Source: Microcystis aeruginosa Ma_SC_T_19800800_S464 (GTDB lineage: Bacteria; Cyanobacteriota; Cyanobacteriia; Cyanobacteriales; Microcystaceae). Taken from it: a stretch of 59,783 bases of DNA. The notes under the pieces are model-generated. The model had not been told where the DNA came from, made no database searches, and saw nothing but the letters and a program-made list of their open reading frames with translations. How positions within the stretch are numbered: the first letter of the stretch is position 1; each line of letters opens with the position of its first letter. The translations under genes and the position numbers were made by a program. Of the stretch, positions 1-9,049 are shown piece by piece. The DNA lies in NCBI GenBank assembly GCA_007095785.1, contig SFBL01000233.1:1-59783 (forward strand), written 5' to 3'.

Positions 1-235
1 TTTCGGAAAAATAGGTTGTAATAGGAGATTCTTTGTTTTCCTAGACAAAAATAATTACTTTTTCAAAAAAACACTTTTCTATTTTTTTGTTGGGTATTTT
101 ATTCTCTGGAAGTCCCTTATTAACCCTCGCATTGATAGTCTCAATCTTAATTGAAATGACTATAAGCTGTTTGCTTGCTTTAATTCATAACAAAAAATAA
201 CACACGAGAACAAGAAGATACTAGGTGGAAGTGAA
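1..235. other. AT-rich leader of the window, no gene seen
   Basis: A/T-rich stretch before the first gene. I see no credible ORF, RNA gene or repeat here. The plus-strand ORF that follows at 225-524 is antisense to the coiled-coil gene and is not called. Confidence 0.5.
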
Positions 236-721
236 TCAGTCGGTCGAACCCGCATTTCTAGCGGCAGAAATAAGCCAAAAAGACCCTAAACCGGAGGTGA
301 GAACCACGACAATAATTGACCCGACCAGTAACCAACTATTTTTAGGAAATGGCTGTTTTGAAGCAGTAACGCTGATAGGAGGGGTGACCGAGACTTCTTC
401 CTTAACCCGCAGCGAAGGAGAGGGGGGTGTAACCAGACGGGGACGAACTGGGATGACGAAGGAGGGTTCCTCGACGGGATTCCTCTCGAAACTCTCTACC
501 ACTCTTTCTAATCGTCTTCCGTGAGTAACTACTGTCTCGATTTCCTGACGTAATTGCCGATTACTCTTGACAAGTAGCTGGTTTTGTGCCTCTAGAAAGT
601 CCACCCGTGCTTGGATGGCCTGTAATTCTTTGACTAATTCCCGATAGACCGAGAGGGGAACCGAGGGGCGACCTGTGCAACTCTGGGTTCCTTGGCGGGA
701 AATACGCGGCGTAGTGGTCAT
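236..721 (-). CDS. Hypothetical coiled-coil protein with C-terminal membrane anchor
   Basis: This 161-residue protein is not one I recognise. Residues about 22-75 are rich in L, E, Q and R in a heptad-like pattern (VYRELVKELQAIQ, then VDFLEAQNQLLVKSNRQL), which suggests a coiled coil. A low-complexity P/S/T/V linker follows. Residues about 130-152 (SWLLVGSIIVVVLTSGLG) form one membrane helix, so the protein is probably tail-anchored with the coil in the cytoplasm. It lies just downstream of thiD on the same strand (7-bp gap), so it may be the last gene of an ftsZ-thiD transcription unit. No catalytic motif is visible. Confidence 0.7.
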   Translation of the reverse strand: MTTTPRISRQGTQSCTGRPSVPLSVYRELVKELQAIQARVDFLEAQNQLLVKSNRQLRQEIETVVTHGRRLERVVESFERNPVEEPSFVIPVRPRLVTPPSPSLRVKEEVSVTPPISVTASKQPFPKNSWLLVGSIIVVVLTSGLGSFWLISAARNAGSTD

Positions 722-728
722 GAATTGA

Positions 729-1529
729 CTAATTTAGGGCTTTTAATGGGTAAAAATGGCCCACAGGACCGGTTCCTTGACCGATAGCGAGGGAATGCTC
801 GAGGGCGTTAGTAACGTAATCCTTGGCTTTTTTCACCGCTATTTTCAGGTCATCACCCAAAGCGAGGTTAGCTGCGATCGCTGCCGATAGGGTACAACCA
901 GTCCCGTGAGTATTATTTGTTTCGACGCTTCTGGTCTTAAAAGTTTCCCATTCTTCCCCATCAAAGTAGATATCAACCCCACGCAGCCGCCCTTTCATGC
1001 CTCCCCCCTTCACTAATACCGGTGTAGCCGACTTCTGGAAAATAATTGCGGCGGCCGCTTTCATCGCCTCAAAATCATTGATCTCGATGCCACTTAAAAG
1101 CTGTGCTTCGTAACGATTAGGGGTAATAATCGAAGCCAGAGGAATTAAACTATCAAAAAGACTATCTACAGCCCGATCATCAATTAATTTGGCTCCTACC
1201 CGCGAAACCATAACCGGATCCACCACTAAACTGATTAAACGCCAGCGCTCGATCGCCTCGGCCACCGCTTCGATAATCTCGCTACTAAACAGCATTCCCG
1301 TCTTGACCGCTGACACAGACAGATCCCCGACCACGGCATCGATTTGGGCCGTTACCATTTCTGGACTTAAGGACTCGACGCGCTCGACCCCTAGGGTATT
1401 TTGGGCGGTAACGCAGGTAAGGGCGCTGGTGCCGTGAACTCGATGGAAGGCGAAGGTTTTCAAATCAGCTTGAATTCCCGCGCCGCCACCACTATCGGAA
1501 CCAGCGATGGTGAGAGCAATGGCAGTCAT
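729..1529 (-). CDS. thiD: Bifunctional hydroxymethylpyrimidine/phosphomethylpyrimidine kinase
   Basis: ThiD phosphorylates HMP and then HMP-P to HMP-PP, the pyrimidine precursor of thiamine diphosphate, in the cytoplasm. The 266-residue length is typical. The N-terminal ribokinase-fold motif GSDSGGGAGIQADLKTF (from about residue 10) and the C-terminal anion-hole/catalytic motif NTHGTGCTLSAAIA are both present. It starts 6 bp after the ftsZ stop on the same strand, so co-transcription with ftsZ is likely. No Shine-Dalgarno is apparent: the bases before the ATG read CCTCCT on the coding strand, the reverse of what would be expected. No TPP riboswitch is visible. Family assignment is secure. Confidence 0.96.
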   Translation of the reverse strand: MTAIALTIAGSDSGGGAGIQADLKTFAFHRVHGTSALTCVTAQNTLGVERVESLSPEMVTAQIDAVVGDLSVSAVKTGMLFSSEIIEAVAEAIERWRLISLVVDPVMVSRVGAKLIDDRAVDSLFDSLIPLASIITPNRYEAQLLSGIEINDFEAMKAAAAIIFQKSATPVLVKGGGMKGRLRGVDIYFDGEEWETFKTRSVETNNTHGTGCTLSAAIAANLALGDDLKIAVKKAKDYVTNALEHSLAIGQGTGPVGHFYPLKALN

Positions 1530-1535
1530 AGGAGG

Positions 1536-2783
1536 TTAGCGATCAAAAGGACGACGACGTTGCAAGAATTCGGGGATATCTAACCCCGCGGGTTTTGGTG
1601 GTTCGGGAGTCGGGACAGGACTTGGTGCGGGGGTATTGATCACCACCTTGCTACCGGTGGAACGAGAGGGGGATTCACCGGAAAAACCGGTGGCAATGAC
1701 CGTAATTCTGACTTCTCCCTGCATTTTCTCGTCAATTACTGCCCCAAAGATGATATTAGCATTAGGATCCACCACTTCATAGATAATTTCGGCGGCGGCA
1801 TTGACTTCGTGTAGGGTTAGATCTTGACCACCGGTGATGTTAAAGACTACGCCTTTGGCCCCTTCGATCGAGGATTCCAGTAACGGTGAGGATATAGCAG
1901 CGATCGCGCCTTCCTTAGCCCGAGATTTTCCAGAACCGATGCCGATACCCATTAGGGCCGAACCCGCATCGGCCATCACTGCCCGCACATCGGCGAAATC
2001 CACATTTACCAGACCAGGGATAGTGATAATATCCGAGATACCCTGTACCCCTTGGCGCAGCACATCATCAGCGACGCGAAAAGCCTCCTGTAGGGGAGTT
2101 TCCGCGGGTATTACCTGTAATAACTGGTTATTGGGGATAATAATCAGGGTATCGACCCGACTTTGTAAACCGCCCACCCCTTCATCGGCCTGATTAGTGC
2201 GACGACGACCCTCGAAGGTAAAGGGACGAGTCACAACTCCCACGGTCAAACAGCCGATTTCTTTGGCAATTTCGGCCACAATTGGAGCGGCCCCCGTTCC
2301 CGTGCCGCCGCCCATGCCGGCGGTAATAAAGACTAGATCGGTTCCTTCCAATGCTTGGGCGATTTCATCCCGGGATTCTTCCGCCGCTTTCTGTCCGATC
2401 GCCGGATTACCCCCCGCCCCTAGGCCGCGGGTTAATTTCGTCCCGATTTGTAACCTCTGGGGGGCGGAGGAGTGGGCCAGGGCCTGGGCGTCGGTGTTAA
2501 TTGCCCAAAATTCGATTCCGGTCACGCCACTGGCGATCATGCGGTTAACGGCGTTACAGCCCCCACCGCCGACCCCGATCACCTTGATCTTGGCGACATT
2601 GCTCGGCACGATGCGATTACTACGACTTTCTTCTCGGGGTGTCATCTGTGATTCATGGGGGCGAGTAAATAATACTCCAGCACTATTCTGAGAGTAATGA
2701 TTATCTTCGCTCATAGCTGAACTGGCATAATCGTTACTGTTCAGATTGGGATAGGTGGGAACGATCTCATTAATCGATGTCAT
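1536..2783 (-). CDS. ftsZ: Cell division GTPase FtsZ
   Basis: FtsZ is the tubulin homologue that polymerises with GTP into the division ring. In this 415-residue protein an N-terminal extension of about 64 residues, usual in cyanobacteria, precedes the globular domain ([18 protein letters not shown]). The GTP-binding G-box [10 protein letters not shown] is at residues 158-167 and the T7 synergy loop [11 protein letters not shown] follows. A P/T-rich linker leads to the conserved C-terminal peptide [11 protein letters not shown] near residues 403-413, which docks membrane tethers. It lies between ftsQ upstream and thiD downstream on the same strand. The 192-bp gap to ftsQ probably holds its own promoter, which I could not pin down. 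Confidence 0.98.
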   Translation of the reverse strand: MTSINEIVPTYPNLNSNDYASSAMSEDNHYSQNSAGVLFTRPHESQMTPREESRSNRIVPSNVAKIKVIGVGGGGCNAVNRMIASGVTGIEFWAINTDAQALAHSSAPQRLQIGTKLTRGLGAGGNPAIGQKAAEESRDEIAQALEGTDLVFITAGMGGGTGTGAAPIVAEIAKEIGCLTVGVVTRPFTFEGRRRTNQADEGVGGLQSRVDTLIIIPNNQLLQVIPAETPLQEAFRVADDVLRQGVQGISDIITIPGLVNVDFADVRAVMADAGSALMGIGIGSGKSRAKEGAIAAISSPLLESSIEGAKGVVFNITGGQDLTLHEVNAAAEIIYEVVDPNANIIFGAVIDEKMQGEVRITVIATGFSGESPSRSTGSKVVINTPAPSPVPTPEPPKPAGLDIPEFLQRRRPFDR

Positions 2784-2975
2784 TGGAATTGGAACACTCT
2801 TAGTACAAGATTCTGTTATTGATTTGATGAATCAGAGATGCAATGTTAACACTATCACTAATATTATTTCGGTTCCAGTATCTACATTATCAGTTTCTGG
2901 TTCAGAAAATCATAATTTGGGGTTTTTGGCAATACATAAAGGGAATAATTGCGGTTATTTGCTGATCAATTCCAG

Positions 2976-3797
2976 TTAATCCCTACCAGTTGCCGTTACT
3001 TTGGCAACGATAGGGGCGGGCTGCGGTTTTAATTGTACAGTGGGAGCATCGGGATTGCTCAGGTCAATGTAGAGAATTCGCGCTAGAGGTATCTTGGATG
3101 ACAATGGCCGCGATTGTACGAGAGCGGTTAATTTTTCGGGCAATCTATCTTTATAAAAACCTAAATAGACCTGTCCTAGCTCAGTTTTTAGTACAAGATT
3201 ACTAGGATTGCGCCAATCGATGGCGGTAACTTTAATCGATAAGTTATCAATTAAGGGATAAATTTTTTGCCACTGTTGTTGATGTTGTCGGTCGTAACCA
3301 AGCACTTCTAGGCTAGGTAATTGGGTTTTGGGCAGAGTTCGACCATAATAGTTTTGAGGAATTATCGTTCCCGAGGCATCTAAAAAGCCTTGCTGTTGAT
3401 GGGAACGCCAACGGGCAACAGGTTTTCTTTCTTGAATGGAAACAATCACTTTCGGAGGTAATAATTGCCGCTCGATCTTAACATCAGCAATAGCGGGAAT
3501 AGCCGCTAATTTTTCTCGCAATTGATGGGTGGGTAATTCCCAGAGAGACAGGGGATAGCTTAATTTCAGCCAAGCACGAATCGACTCGGACGACATTAAT
3601 TCCGTGCCTTCGATTTCCACCTGTCTGGCCCTGCTAATTGTCCAATAGGGCGAAGTCATCCCCCAAGCTAATCCCGTCGCTAAACCACTAACCACCAGAA
3701 AGCGACCCAGGGCTTGCCACACCTTCGATCGCCTTTGGTGGCGCAGGTTTTGTCGTTTTTGTTCCAGGGAGAGGGAAGAAAGGATTTGATCGCTCAT
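2976..3797 (-). CDS. ftsQ: Cell division protein FtsQ/DivIB
   Basis: FtsQ is a bitopic inner-membrane protein that links early and late divisome proteins. In 273 residues there is a basic cytoplasmic N-terminus, one membrane helix at about 31-48 (ALGRFLVVSGLATGLAWGM), and then a POTRA domain beginning VEIEGTELMSSESI and including LREKLAAIPAIADVKIERQLPP-type sequence. A C-terminal beta domain of the FtsQ family follows. It lies upstream of ftsZ on the same strand, a common cyanobacterial order. The C-terminus ends in a P/V/K-rich tail. Family assignment rests on length, topology, POTRA pattern and neighbourhood. Confidence 0.9.
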   Translation of the reverse strand: MSDQILSSLSLEQKRQNLRHQRRSKVWQALGRFLVVSGLATGLAWGMTSPYWTISRARQVEIEGTELMSSESIRAWLKLSYPLSLWELPTHQLREKLAAIPAIADVKIERQLLPPKVIVSIQERKPVARWRSHQQQGFLDASGTIIPQNYYGRTLPKTQLPSLEVLGYDRQHQQQWQKIYPLIDNLSIKVTAIDWRNPSNLVLKTELGQVYLGFYKDRLPEKLTALVQSRPLSSKIPLARILYIDLSNPDAPTVQLKPQPAPIVAKVTATGRD

Positions 3798-4042
3798 GGG
3801 GAAAATCTGGGACAGTTTTGCTGTTATCTTAGGTCGCGAAGTGGGCTGCTGGCAACTCGATCGCTACTCAAGTAATCAGTTTGACAAAGAAAGAGATAAT
3901 CAATGTTATAACAGTATTAGTCTACAGGCGTTCTTTTGTCTGTCTCCAGGAAACCTAAACGCTCCTTTTTGCCAAGATATTTCGACGGTCAGCCAGAAAG
4001 AGCATTTCGGCAAGAACAGCCTAATTTATCTGAAAATTACCT

Positions 4043-5335
4043 ATGGTTATCAACAAACGCGGACTTGTTCTCGGTGCTACAGCAGTGGTCCTGTCTACCG
4101 TCGCCGTCACGGGGGCGGGATTCCGTCTCTCCCAAAGTCAAGCTTTTTTTCAGGAAAGTCCCAAGGAAACCGTTGATGAGGTTTGGCAGATCATCAACCG
4201 CACTTATTTAGATGGCACTTTTAATCAATCGGACTGGAACGCCATCCGCAATCAGTATTTAAATCGTTCCTACAAAAATCAAGAGGAAGCATACACCGCT
4301 ATCCGTGAGATGTTGAAAACTCTCAATGATCCCTATACCCGTTTTATGGATCCCAAAGAGTTTAACAATATGAAGATCGATACATCGGGAGAATTGACCG
4401 GGGTAGGGATTCAACTGACCAAAGATGAGAAAACCAAGCAGTTAGTCGTGGTTTCACCCATTGAAGGTACTCCCGCTTCTAAAGCTGGTGTGCTGCCCAA
4501 AGATGTGATTATCGCTATCGATGGTAAATCTACCGCAGGCATGGAACTCGATCAAGCGGTGAGCATGATCCGCGGCAAAGTGGGGACAAGCGTTAAGATC
4601 ACGATTCAACGGGGTGAGGAGAAGAAAGAATTGACTCTTACCCGGGCTAAAATTGAAATTCACCCAGTACGGGCCCGCACGGAAAACACCCCGATCGGTA
4701 AAATTGGTTATATCCGTCTCAATCAATTTAGCGCCCAAGCTAGTGGCGATATGAGTCAAGCGATTCGCGAATTGGAAGCTGAAGAGGTGAAAGGTTATAT
4801 TCTCGATCTGCGTTCTAACCCCGGCGGTTTACTCTACGCCAGCATCGAAATCGCTCGGATGTGGATACCCGATGGTTTAATTGTCTCTACGGTCGATCGC
4901 AAAGGGGTGACGGAACGTCAACGGGCCAACAATCAAGCTTTGACTAATAAACCTCTAGTTGTTCTCGTCGATGGTGGTTCCGCTAGTGCCAGTGAAATTC
5001 TCTCCGGAGCTTTACAGGATCATGATCGGGCGGTTATTGTCGGTACGAAAACCTTTGGTAAGGGATTAGTGCAATCGGTACGCAGTCTTAGTGACGGTTC
5101 CGGATTAGCGGTGACGATTGCCAAGTATCTCACCCCCGACGGACGCGACATCAATAAAGATGGCATTCATCCGGATGTGGAGTCGGAACTGAGCGAGGAA
5201 GAAGGCAAAAATCTCCAACAGGAACGGGATCGGGTGGGAACTTTCCAGGATCCTCAATTCAAGAAGGCTTTTGAAATCTTGGAAAAAGAAATCACTGAAG
5301 GCAAGAAAACGCCCACCAATACCGCTAAACAATAG
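4043..5335 (+). CDS. C-terminal processing serine protease (S41, Ctp family)
   Basis: This is a periplasmic or lumenal protease of the CtpA/B/C family that trims C-termini. It has 430 residues. An uncleaved-anchor-like or signal segment lies at about 7-25 (GLVLGATAVVLSTVAVTGAG). A PDZ domain lies at about 115-190. The S41 domain carries the Ser in GGSASASEIL (S315) and the general-base Lys in TFGKGLVQ (K340), 25 residues apart as in the family. It resembles the CtpB/CtpC branch more than CtpA, the D1-processing enzyme, but I cannot fix the paralogue, so no symbol is given. Its tail overlaps the convergent small gene by 11 bp. Confidence 0.93.
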   Translation: MVINKRGLVLGATAVVLSTVAVTGAGFRLSQSQAFFQESPKETVDEVWQIINRTYLDGTFNQSDWNAIRNQYLNRSYKNQEEAYTAIREMLKTLNDPYTRFMDPKEFNNMKIDTSGELTGVGIQLTKDEKTKQLVVVSPIEGTPASKAGVLPKDVIIAIDGKSTAGMELDQAVSMIRGKVGTSVKITIQRGEEKKELTLTRAKIEIHPVRARTENTPIGKIGYIRLNQFSAQASGDMSQAIRELEAEEVKGYILDLRSNPGGLLYASIEIARMWIPDGLIVSTVDRKGVTERQRANNQALTNKPLVVLVDGGSASASEILSGALQDHDRAVIVGTKTFGKGLVQSVRSLSDGSGLAVTIAKYLTPDGRDINKDGIHPDVESELSEEEGKNLQQERDRVGTFQDPQFKKAFEILEKEITEGKKTPTNTAKQ

Positions 5336-5510
5336 GTTGACATTTGCCCGCTCGAATTAAACCCACCCGACGGGCGATCGCTTCTCCCCGCTCGGCAAAA
5401 GGACCCCAGTATTGACCACTAACTGGGGTTTTTCCGTTTTCTAGGGCTATAATCTGACAAATTCCGGTATTTTCCCGGACAATGTACCAGTTTTGTGCGG
5501 TATTATCCAT
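5325..5510 (-). CDS. Small conserved hypothetical protein (61 aa)
   Basis: A 61-residue soluble protein with aromatic and glycine positions typical of a small beta fold (WYIVRENTGICQI, then GKTPVSGQYWGPF) and a basic C-terminus with one Cys. It is convergent with the Ctp protease and overlaps its 3' end by 11 bp. I do not recognise a named domain. Base usage and residue pattern look coding, and the flanking repeats begin only upstream of its start. Function unknown. Confidence 0.6.
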   Translation of the reverse strand: MDNTAQNWYIVRENTGICQIIALENGKTPVSGQYWGPFAERGEAIARRVGLIRAGKCQPIV

Positions 5511-5552
5511 AGATTTTTCTCCTTAATCCCCAAACCCCAGGGTTGATTCATA

Positions 5553-5580
5553 GTAGGGTTGATTCATGAATCAACCCTAC
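5553..5580. repeat. 28-bp perfect palindrome, copy 1
   Basis: A perfect inverted repeat running GTAGGGTTGATTC-AT-GAATCAACCCTAC. A partial extra half lies immediately upstream (5539-5550). An identical 28-bp copy sits at 33545-33572. It may be a mobile palindromic unit, or it may act as a hairpin in either transcript direction. Confidence 0.85.
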
Positions 5581-5662
5581 CCCAAACCCTAAACCCTAAA
5601 CCCCACACCCCACACCCTACACCCCAAACCCTAAACCCCACACCCCACACCCCACAACCTCC
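5581..5662. repeat. Telomere-like CCCTAAA/CCCCACA low-complexity tract
   Basis: A run of degenerate 7-bp units of the types CCCTAAA, CCCCACA and CCCTACA on the plus strand. Strand composition is strongly skewed (C and A, almost no G). It sits between the 28-bp palindrome and tRNA-Gln. It is probably a slippage-prone satellite, comparable to the other heptamer arrays in this window. Confidence 0.8.
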
Positions 5663-5764
5663 CCCCACGAAAAACTTTTTGCCGCAAACCCGAAGTAAAA
5701 AATTTTTATCAACTTCTTGACAAAACCGGGGAGATAAATGCTAATATTAAAAAGGTCTGTCCAA

Positions 5765-5837
5765 TGGGGATTAGCCAAGCGGTAAGGCAGCGGGTTTTGG
5801 TCCCGCCATTTCCTAGGTTCGAATCCTAGATCCCCAG
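5765..5837 (+). tRNA. tRNA-Gln (anticodon TTG)
   Basis: A complete cloverleaf. The acceptor TGGGGAT pairs with ATCCCCA (5830-5836), followed by a G discriminator. A D-arm and loop follow (TTAGCCAAGCGGTAAGG). The anticodon stem GCGGG/CCCGC encloses the loop TTTTGGT with anticodon TTG. The T-arm is CTAGG/TTCGAAT/CCTAG. The U1-A72 pair and G73 fit glutamine identity. CCA is not encoded. In cyanobacteria this tRNA is normally charged by the Glu-tRNA(Gln) amidotransferase route. Confidence 0.95.
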
Positions 5838-5838
5838 T

Positions 5839-6888
5839 TTAAAATTTCTTATCCCCGATGCGCCAATGATCGAGAATATCCTTGATCAAAGCTTCCTTGA
5901 GCCAAATACGACCGATAAGCGTCAGGGGAACCGCTAGAAATAGCCCTAAAAAGCCAAAAATCGAGGCAAAAAACAACTGGGCCAACAGGGTAAAAGCGGG
6001 TAAGAGCTTGAGCGACCGCACTGTTAAAATGGGCAGCGGTGGATGATGGTCGAAATATTGAATTAACAGATAAATACTGCTGTAGAGTAGTAAAACCGCC
6101 CAGGGTTGCCAGGGAGCTTCCAGAAGGGCGATAGAAAAGGGTAAAATCGTGCTTAGAACCGGCCCGAGGTTGGGGATAAAGGTGAGAAATCCTGCCAGAA
6201 TAGATTGGGAAAAAGCAAGGGGAATGCCGATCAGGGATAGACCTAGGCAACTGCCCAAGGTCATAATCAACATATGACAGAAAATCCCTTTCAGCCAAGC
6301 TTTTAAATCTCGATCGCAGTGTTCTAGGATTGATCGTACCCTAGAACGGTAGAAAGCGGGAAATAAACGCAGAAAACAACGGTGGTAAGCGGCAGGATCG
6401 GCGAGAATCATCAAGCTCAGGGCAATAATTAGCAGTAAGCTGAGGATAATGCCGAAAGTACCGTAAAAAATGCTCAAACCCCGGCCAGCAATTTGGTTAA
6501 TTAGGGGTTGTAATTGAGCCAGCAGCGTTTTAAAGTCTGGGAAGACAGTGGCCAGGCTAGGATCGAGATAATCCTCAAGACTATGGACTTGTCCCCAGAG
6601 TCTTTCTATAGCTTGGGGAAGTAAACTAAATAATTGGCGAAATTGTTGGACTAAAGCGGGTATAATCCCCACAAAAATACCGATAATACCAATAAAAAAC
6701 CCAAAAAGAGTGATAATTAGGGCGTGGGAACGCTTGAGGTGATGACGCTGGCACCAAGTCACAGCCAAATTTAAAATCTGAGCCAGAAGAATCGCCATCA
6801 ATAATAATAAAAGAATCTGTCGAATCTGCCAGAGAATCAACAGACAAAAGACTAACAGGACTAAACCGAGGCTGCTGCCAAAAGTCAT
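5839..6888 (-). CDS. AI-2E family transporter (PerM/UPF0118)
   Basis: A 349-residue polytopic inner-membrane protein. Paired N-terminal helices (LVLLVFCLLILWQIRQILLL and ILLAQILNLAV) are followed by further helices at about 52-80, a soluble segment of about 90 residues, and a C-terminal bundle containing PFSIALLEAPWQPWAVLLLY and FLGLFLAVPLTLIGR. The length and the P-x-x-G/FLAVP pattern fit the AI-2E exporter family, whose substrates vary and are mostly unproven. It ends 1 bp from the tRNA on the opposite strand and follows a small membrane protein gene 21 bp upstream, probably in one operon. Confidence 0.88.
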   Translation of the reverse strand: MTFGSSLGLVLLVFCLLILWQIRQILLLLLMAILLAQILNLAVTWCQRHHLKRSHALIITLFGFFIGIIGIFVGIIPALVQQFRQLFSLLPQAIERLWGQVHSLEDYLDPSLATVFPDFKTLLAQLQPLINQIAGRGLSIFYGTFGIILSLLLIIALSLMILADPAAYHRCFLRLFPAFYRSRVRSILEHCDRDLKAWLKGIFCHMLIMTLGSCLGLSLIGIPLAFSQSILAGFLTFIPNLGPVLSTILPFSIALLEAPWQPWAVLLLYSSIYLLIQYFDHHPPLPILTVRSLKLLPAFTLLAQLFFASIFGFLGLFLAVPLTLIGRIWLKEALIKDILDHWRIGDKKF

Positions 6889-6909
6889 GATGAGTAAGGA
6901 GAAAAATTC

Positions 6910-7110
6910 CTAATCAGTTATTGTCCGTCTCCAGAGGGCAAAAACCGTGAGCAGAAAAGGAGTAAAAACCAGAATTAAAGTGTTAAGAGGACTGGGAGCG
7001 ATCGATAATAAAGGGGCAAGATATTTAATTCCCAGGGAAATCAAAGCCGATATCAAGATTATTTTGATGATAAAGCCGCTCATAGATGAATGTTTAGGTG
7101 GCATAAGCAC
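6910..7110 (-). CDS. Small two-helix membrane protein
   Basis: A protein of up to 66 residues with two hydrophobic helices (SGFIIKIILISALISLGIKY and LNTLILVFTPFLLTVFAL) joined by a short P-rich loop. It is followed 21 bp later by the AI-2E transporter gene on the same strand, suggesting co-expression. Internal starts at 7104 or 7083 are possible; the longest is given. I do not recognise the family. It probably resides in the plasma membrane. Confidence 0.6.
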   Translation of the reverse strand: MLMPPKHSSMSGFIIKIILISALISLGIKYLAPLLSIAPSPLNTLILVFTPFLLTVFALWRRTITD

Positions 7111-7359
7111 TATCTTATCCCTGAAGAGCTAAAAAATTGGTCAAAATCGGGAAATCATTCCCCATCGGTTCTATTGATACTAGGGCGAAGTGCCTAGATT
7201 TTCTGGGGGAGGTCGGTTCGGAGGGAACGGAAAGTATGAGACAATAGGGAGAAAAGGCTTAGTCAATTAACTAGAGATATTCATTGCTAGGATTAAAGAC
7301 TTAATGGCAAGGATGAATCTTGACAGCAAATAAGATTTACCCTGTCCACCGCCCCTATC

Positions 7360-7776
7360 GTGCCGCCAATAGTCACCGTGATCACTTTAACTCTTTTACA
7401 CCCCAGTCAAGCCACGCCCCTACAACATTGGCAATTTGACAATGATCAATCAACCATTCTCATCGGCAGGGCGGTGGATAGTCATGTAGTTCTCTATAGT
7501 GCTGTGGTTTCGAGGCGGCACTTAGAAATCCGCCGTAATGATCACGATGATTGGGAATTGGAAAATTTAGGGGCAAATGGGACGTTTCTCAATGGCAAAC
7601 CGATCGAGAAAACCACTGTCGTTGATGGTATGGTGGTTCGTTTGGCTGCCTCCGGCCCGCAAATTAAAATTCGTCTCATCGATGAGGACAAGCAACCAAA
7701 ATTAATCCTCAAACCCCTAGAGGCTAATTTGGCGGGCGACCAAACCCAGCTGGAAAAGGATACTATGGCCAACTAG
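7360..7776 (+). CDS. FHA domain protein
   Basis: A 138-residue protein that is essentially one forkhead-associated domain, a phosphothreonine-binding module. It shows the hallmark residues: ILIGRAVDSHVVL (GR at the start of the recognition loop), SAVVSRRHLEIRR (S-R-x-H) and LGANGTFLNG (N-G-T-x-x-N-G). It starts with GTG at 7360; no ATG is in a sensible place. Partners are probably Ser/Thr kinases such as the kinase-GUN4 protein at 24 kb, but that link is inference. No neighbours share its strand closely. Confidence 0.85.
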   Translation: MPPIVTVITLTLLHPSQATPLQHWQFDNDQSTILIGRAVDSHVVLYSAVVSRRHLEIRRNDHDDWELENLGANGTFLNGKPIEKTTVVDGMVVRLAASGPQIKIRLIDEDKQPKLILKPLEANLAGDQTQLEKDTMAN

Positions 7777-7930
7777 AAAATATTAAATTTTTATAAAGTT
7801 TTTTCAATTTCCCTAACAAAATGTAAAAATAGATACAGAATAAGAAATAAAATCTTGTCATTTGTTGTCCCTAAATAGAGACGACAAGAGAGATTAAAGT
7901 CACTTTAAAGCATTGCAGGGAGTCAGTGAT

Positions 7931-8323
7931 ATGATGTTAGCCTATCGAGGATTTAAGTACGAAAGGGATTCTCTCCCCTTGGAGATGAAGACTGGAGATA
8001 TCGGGGGTAAATACCGAGGTCAAGACTGGAATCACCATTATCCTCGCCATATGCTCCAATTAGAGCCGAAACTACATCGTCAGTATCGTGGAGTTGCCTA
8101 CAGCACCCGTCCTCATCTTGCTGGGCAAGTTGCCCCGAACACTTGTCCGTTGCCCGTTGTCAAACCCCCTGTTGTTGTCCAAGAGGAAACCCTTTCTAGC
8201 ATCCATCTGAACAATATTCGTCGTCGTCTGGAACGTCGTTTACAAATCGCTCAAGAGAATGGTGACGAAACCCTCGTTAATCTCTTGAAAAAAGAATCCC
8301 AAGACTTAGCCTTAAACTGCTAA
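7931..8323 (+). CDS. DUF4278 domain protein
   Basis: A cyanobacterial protein with two short YRG repeats, LAYRGFKYERD near the N-terminus and QYRGVAYSTRP in the middle, as in DUF4278 proteins. A P/V linker and a basic amphipathic C-terminal helix (LNNIRRRLERRLQIAQE) follow. I chose ATG 7931 because AGGGAG (7917-7922) is placed about 8 bases upstream; a TTG at 7913 would lie inside that ribosome binding site. The gene ends inside a strong terminator hairpin. Function unknown; the basic tail could bind nucleic acid or a protein partner. Confidence 0.8.
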   Translation: MMLAYRGFKYERDSLPLEMKTGDIGGKYRGQDWNHHYPRHMLQLEPKLHRQYRGVAYSTRPHLAGQVAPNTCPLPVVKPPVVVQEETLSSIHLNNIRRRLERRLQIAQENGDETLVNLLKKESQDLALNC

Positions 8324-8338
8324 TCTAGCAGTTTTTTT
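8314..8338 (+). terminator. Rho-independent terminator of the DUF4278 gene
   Basis: A perfect 7-bp stem ACTGCTA/TAGCAGT (8316-8322 with 8326-8332), 3-base loop, then a run of T. The stop codon TAA (8321-8323) lies within the hairpin. Confidence 0.85.
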
Positions 8339-8458
8339 GCCACTTTCCCCTCGGTTCTGCCGGGGGGAATATTTTTAGGCACAAAAATATTATCGATAGA
8401 AATTATCACCCTAGTTAGGAGCTTACAGGCTTTTAATTATATTATATCCAGGTCTATT

Positions 8459-9049
8459 TTAGTTCGGGTTCGGATTGGGGCGTTGTATCATTTCCACAAC
8501 ATTTTTGATACCTTGGATAAAAGTTTGAAAACTACGGGATTTATTTTCAGTTAGGGAAAGATGGGGGGCAATCTGTTTAGAGTGGGTTCCCGCATAATAC
8601 TCTTTCACTAGCTTTTGTAGTTCTTGTTTGGCCGAGTTAAGCAGGTCCGGTTCTCTGTATTTACTTTTATTTTGTTTTTGTCCGAGACTATTTAAATTAA
8701 ACGACTTGGCCACCGCTGCTAAATCTCCCAGAAACCAAGATTCTAATTCATGACAAATAATCCGAATTAATACTTGAGCATCACTGGCATTTTTACAAAT
8801 TTCTCCTAGTTCCTTTTTGAGTTTTTGACAATCGTGGGAATCCTGATCGTGAACAATAATAAATTTGGTCTTGGGACTAGATTTCTTGAAAGCTTTGAGT
8901 TTTATAGGAATAGATTTGGCTAGGTCTTGTTTACCTTGATGACTAATACATATATAGCTGATTTCTGGGTGAATAAGTTTAGGTAAAAGTTCGTTTAACA
9001 CATTTTCTATAGATGACTCTTCTAGCAAAAATACGATATCATAGTTCAT
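8459..9049 (-). CDS. DUF4276 family protein (TOPRIM-like partner of an AAA ATPase)
   Basis: A 196-residue protein. Motifs of the DUF4276 family are present: an early acidic site FLLEESSIENVL, the hydrophobic strand plus acidic turn IIVHDQDSHDC, and the hallmark CHELESWFLGD. These resemble the acidic centre of TOPRIM/OLD-type nucleases, so metal-dependent nuclease activity is plausible but unproven. The start ATG overlaps the stop of the ATPase gene by one base (TAATG), so the two are translationally coupled. AAA-plus-DUF4276 pairs recur in phage-defence (Abi/Rlo-like) loci. Confidence 0.82.
   Translation of the reverse strand: MNYDIVFLLEESSIENVLNELLPKLIHPEISYICISHQGKQDLAKSIPIKLKAFKKSSPKTKFIIVHDQDSHDCQKLKKELGEICKNASDAQVLIRIICHELESWFLGDLAAVAKSFNLNSLGQKQNKSKYREPDLLNSAKQELQKLVKEYYAGTHSKQIAPHLSLTENKSRSFQTFIQGIKNVVEMIQRPNPNPN

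Noticed and set aside
225-524. Plus-strand ORF of 99 codons opposite the coiled-coil gene
   Set aside because: It lies antisense to a better coding frame and its product is low-complexity without any motif.
1834-2691. Plus-strand ORFs within ftsZ
   Set aside because: Antisense shadows of a conserved gene, typical of its codon composition.
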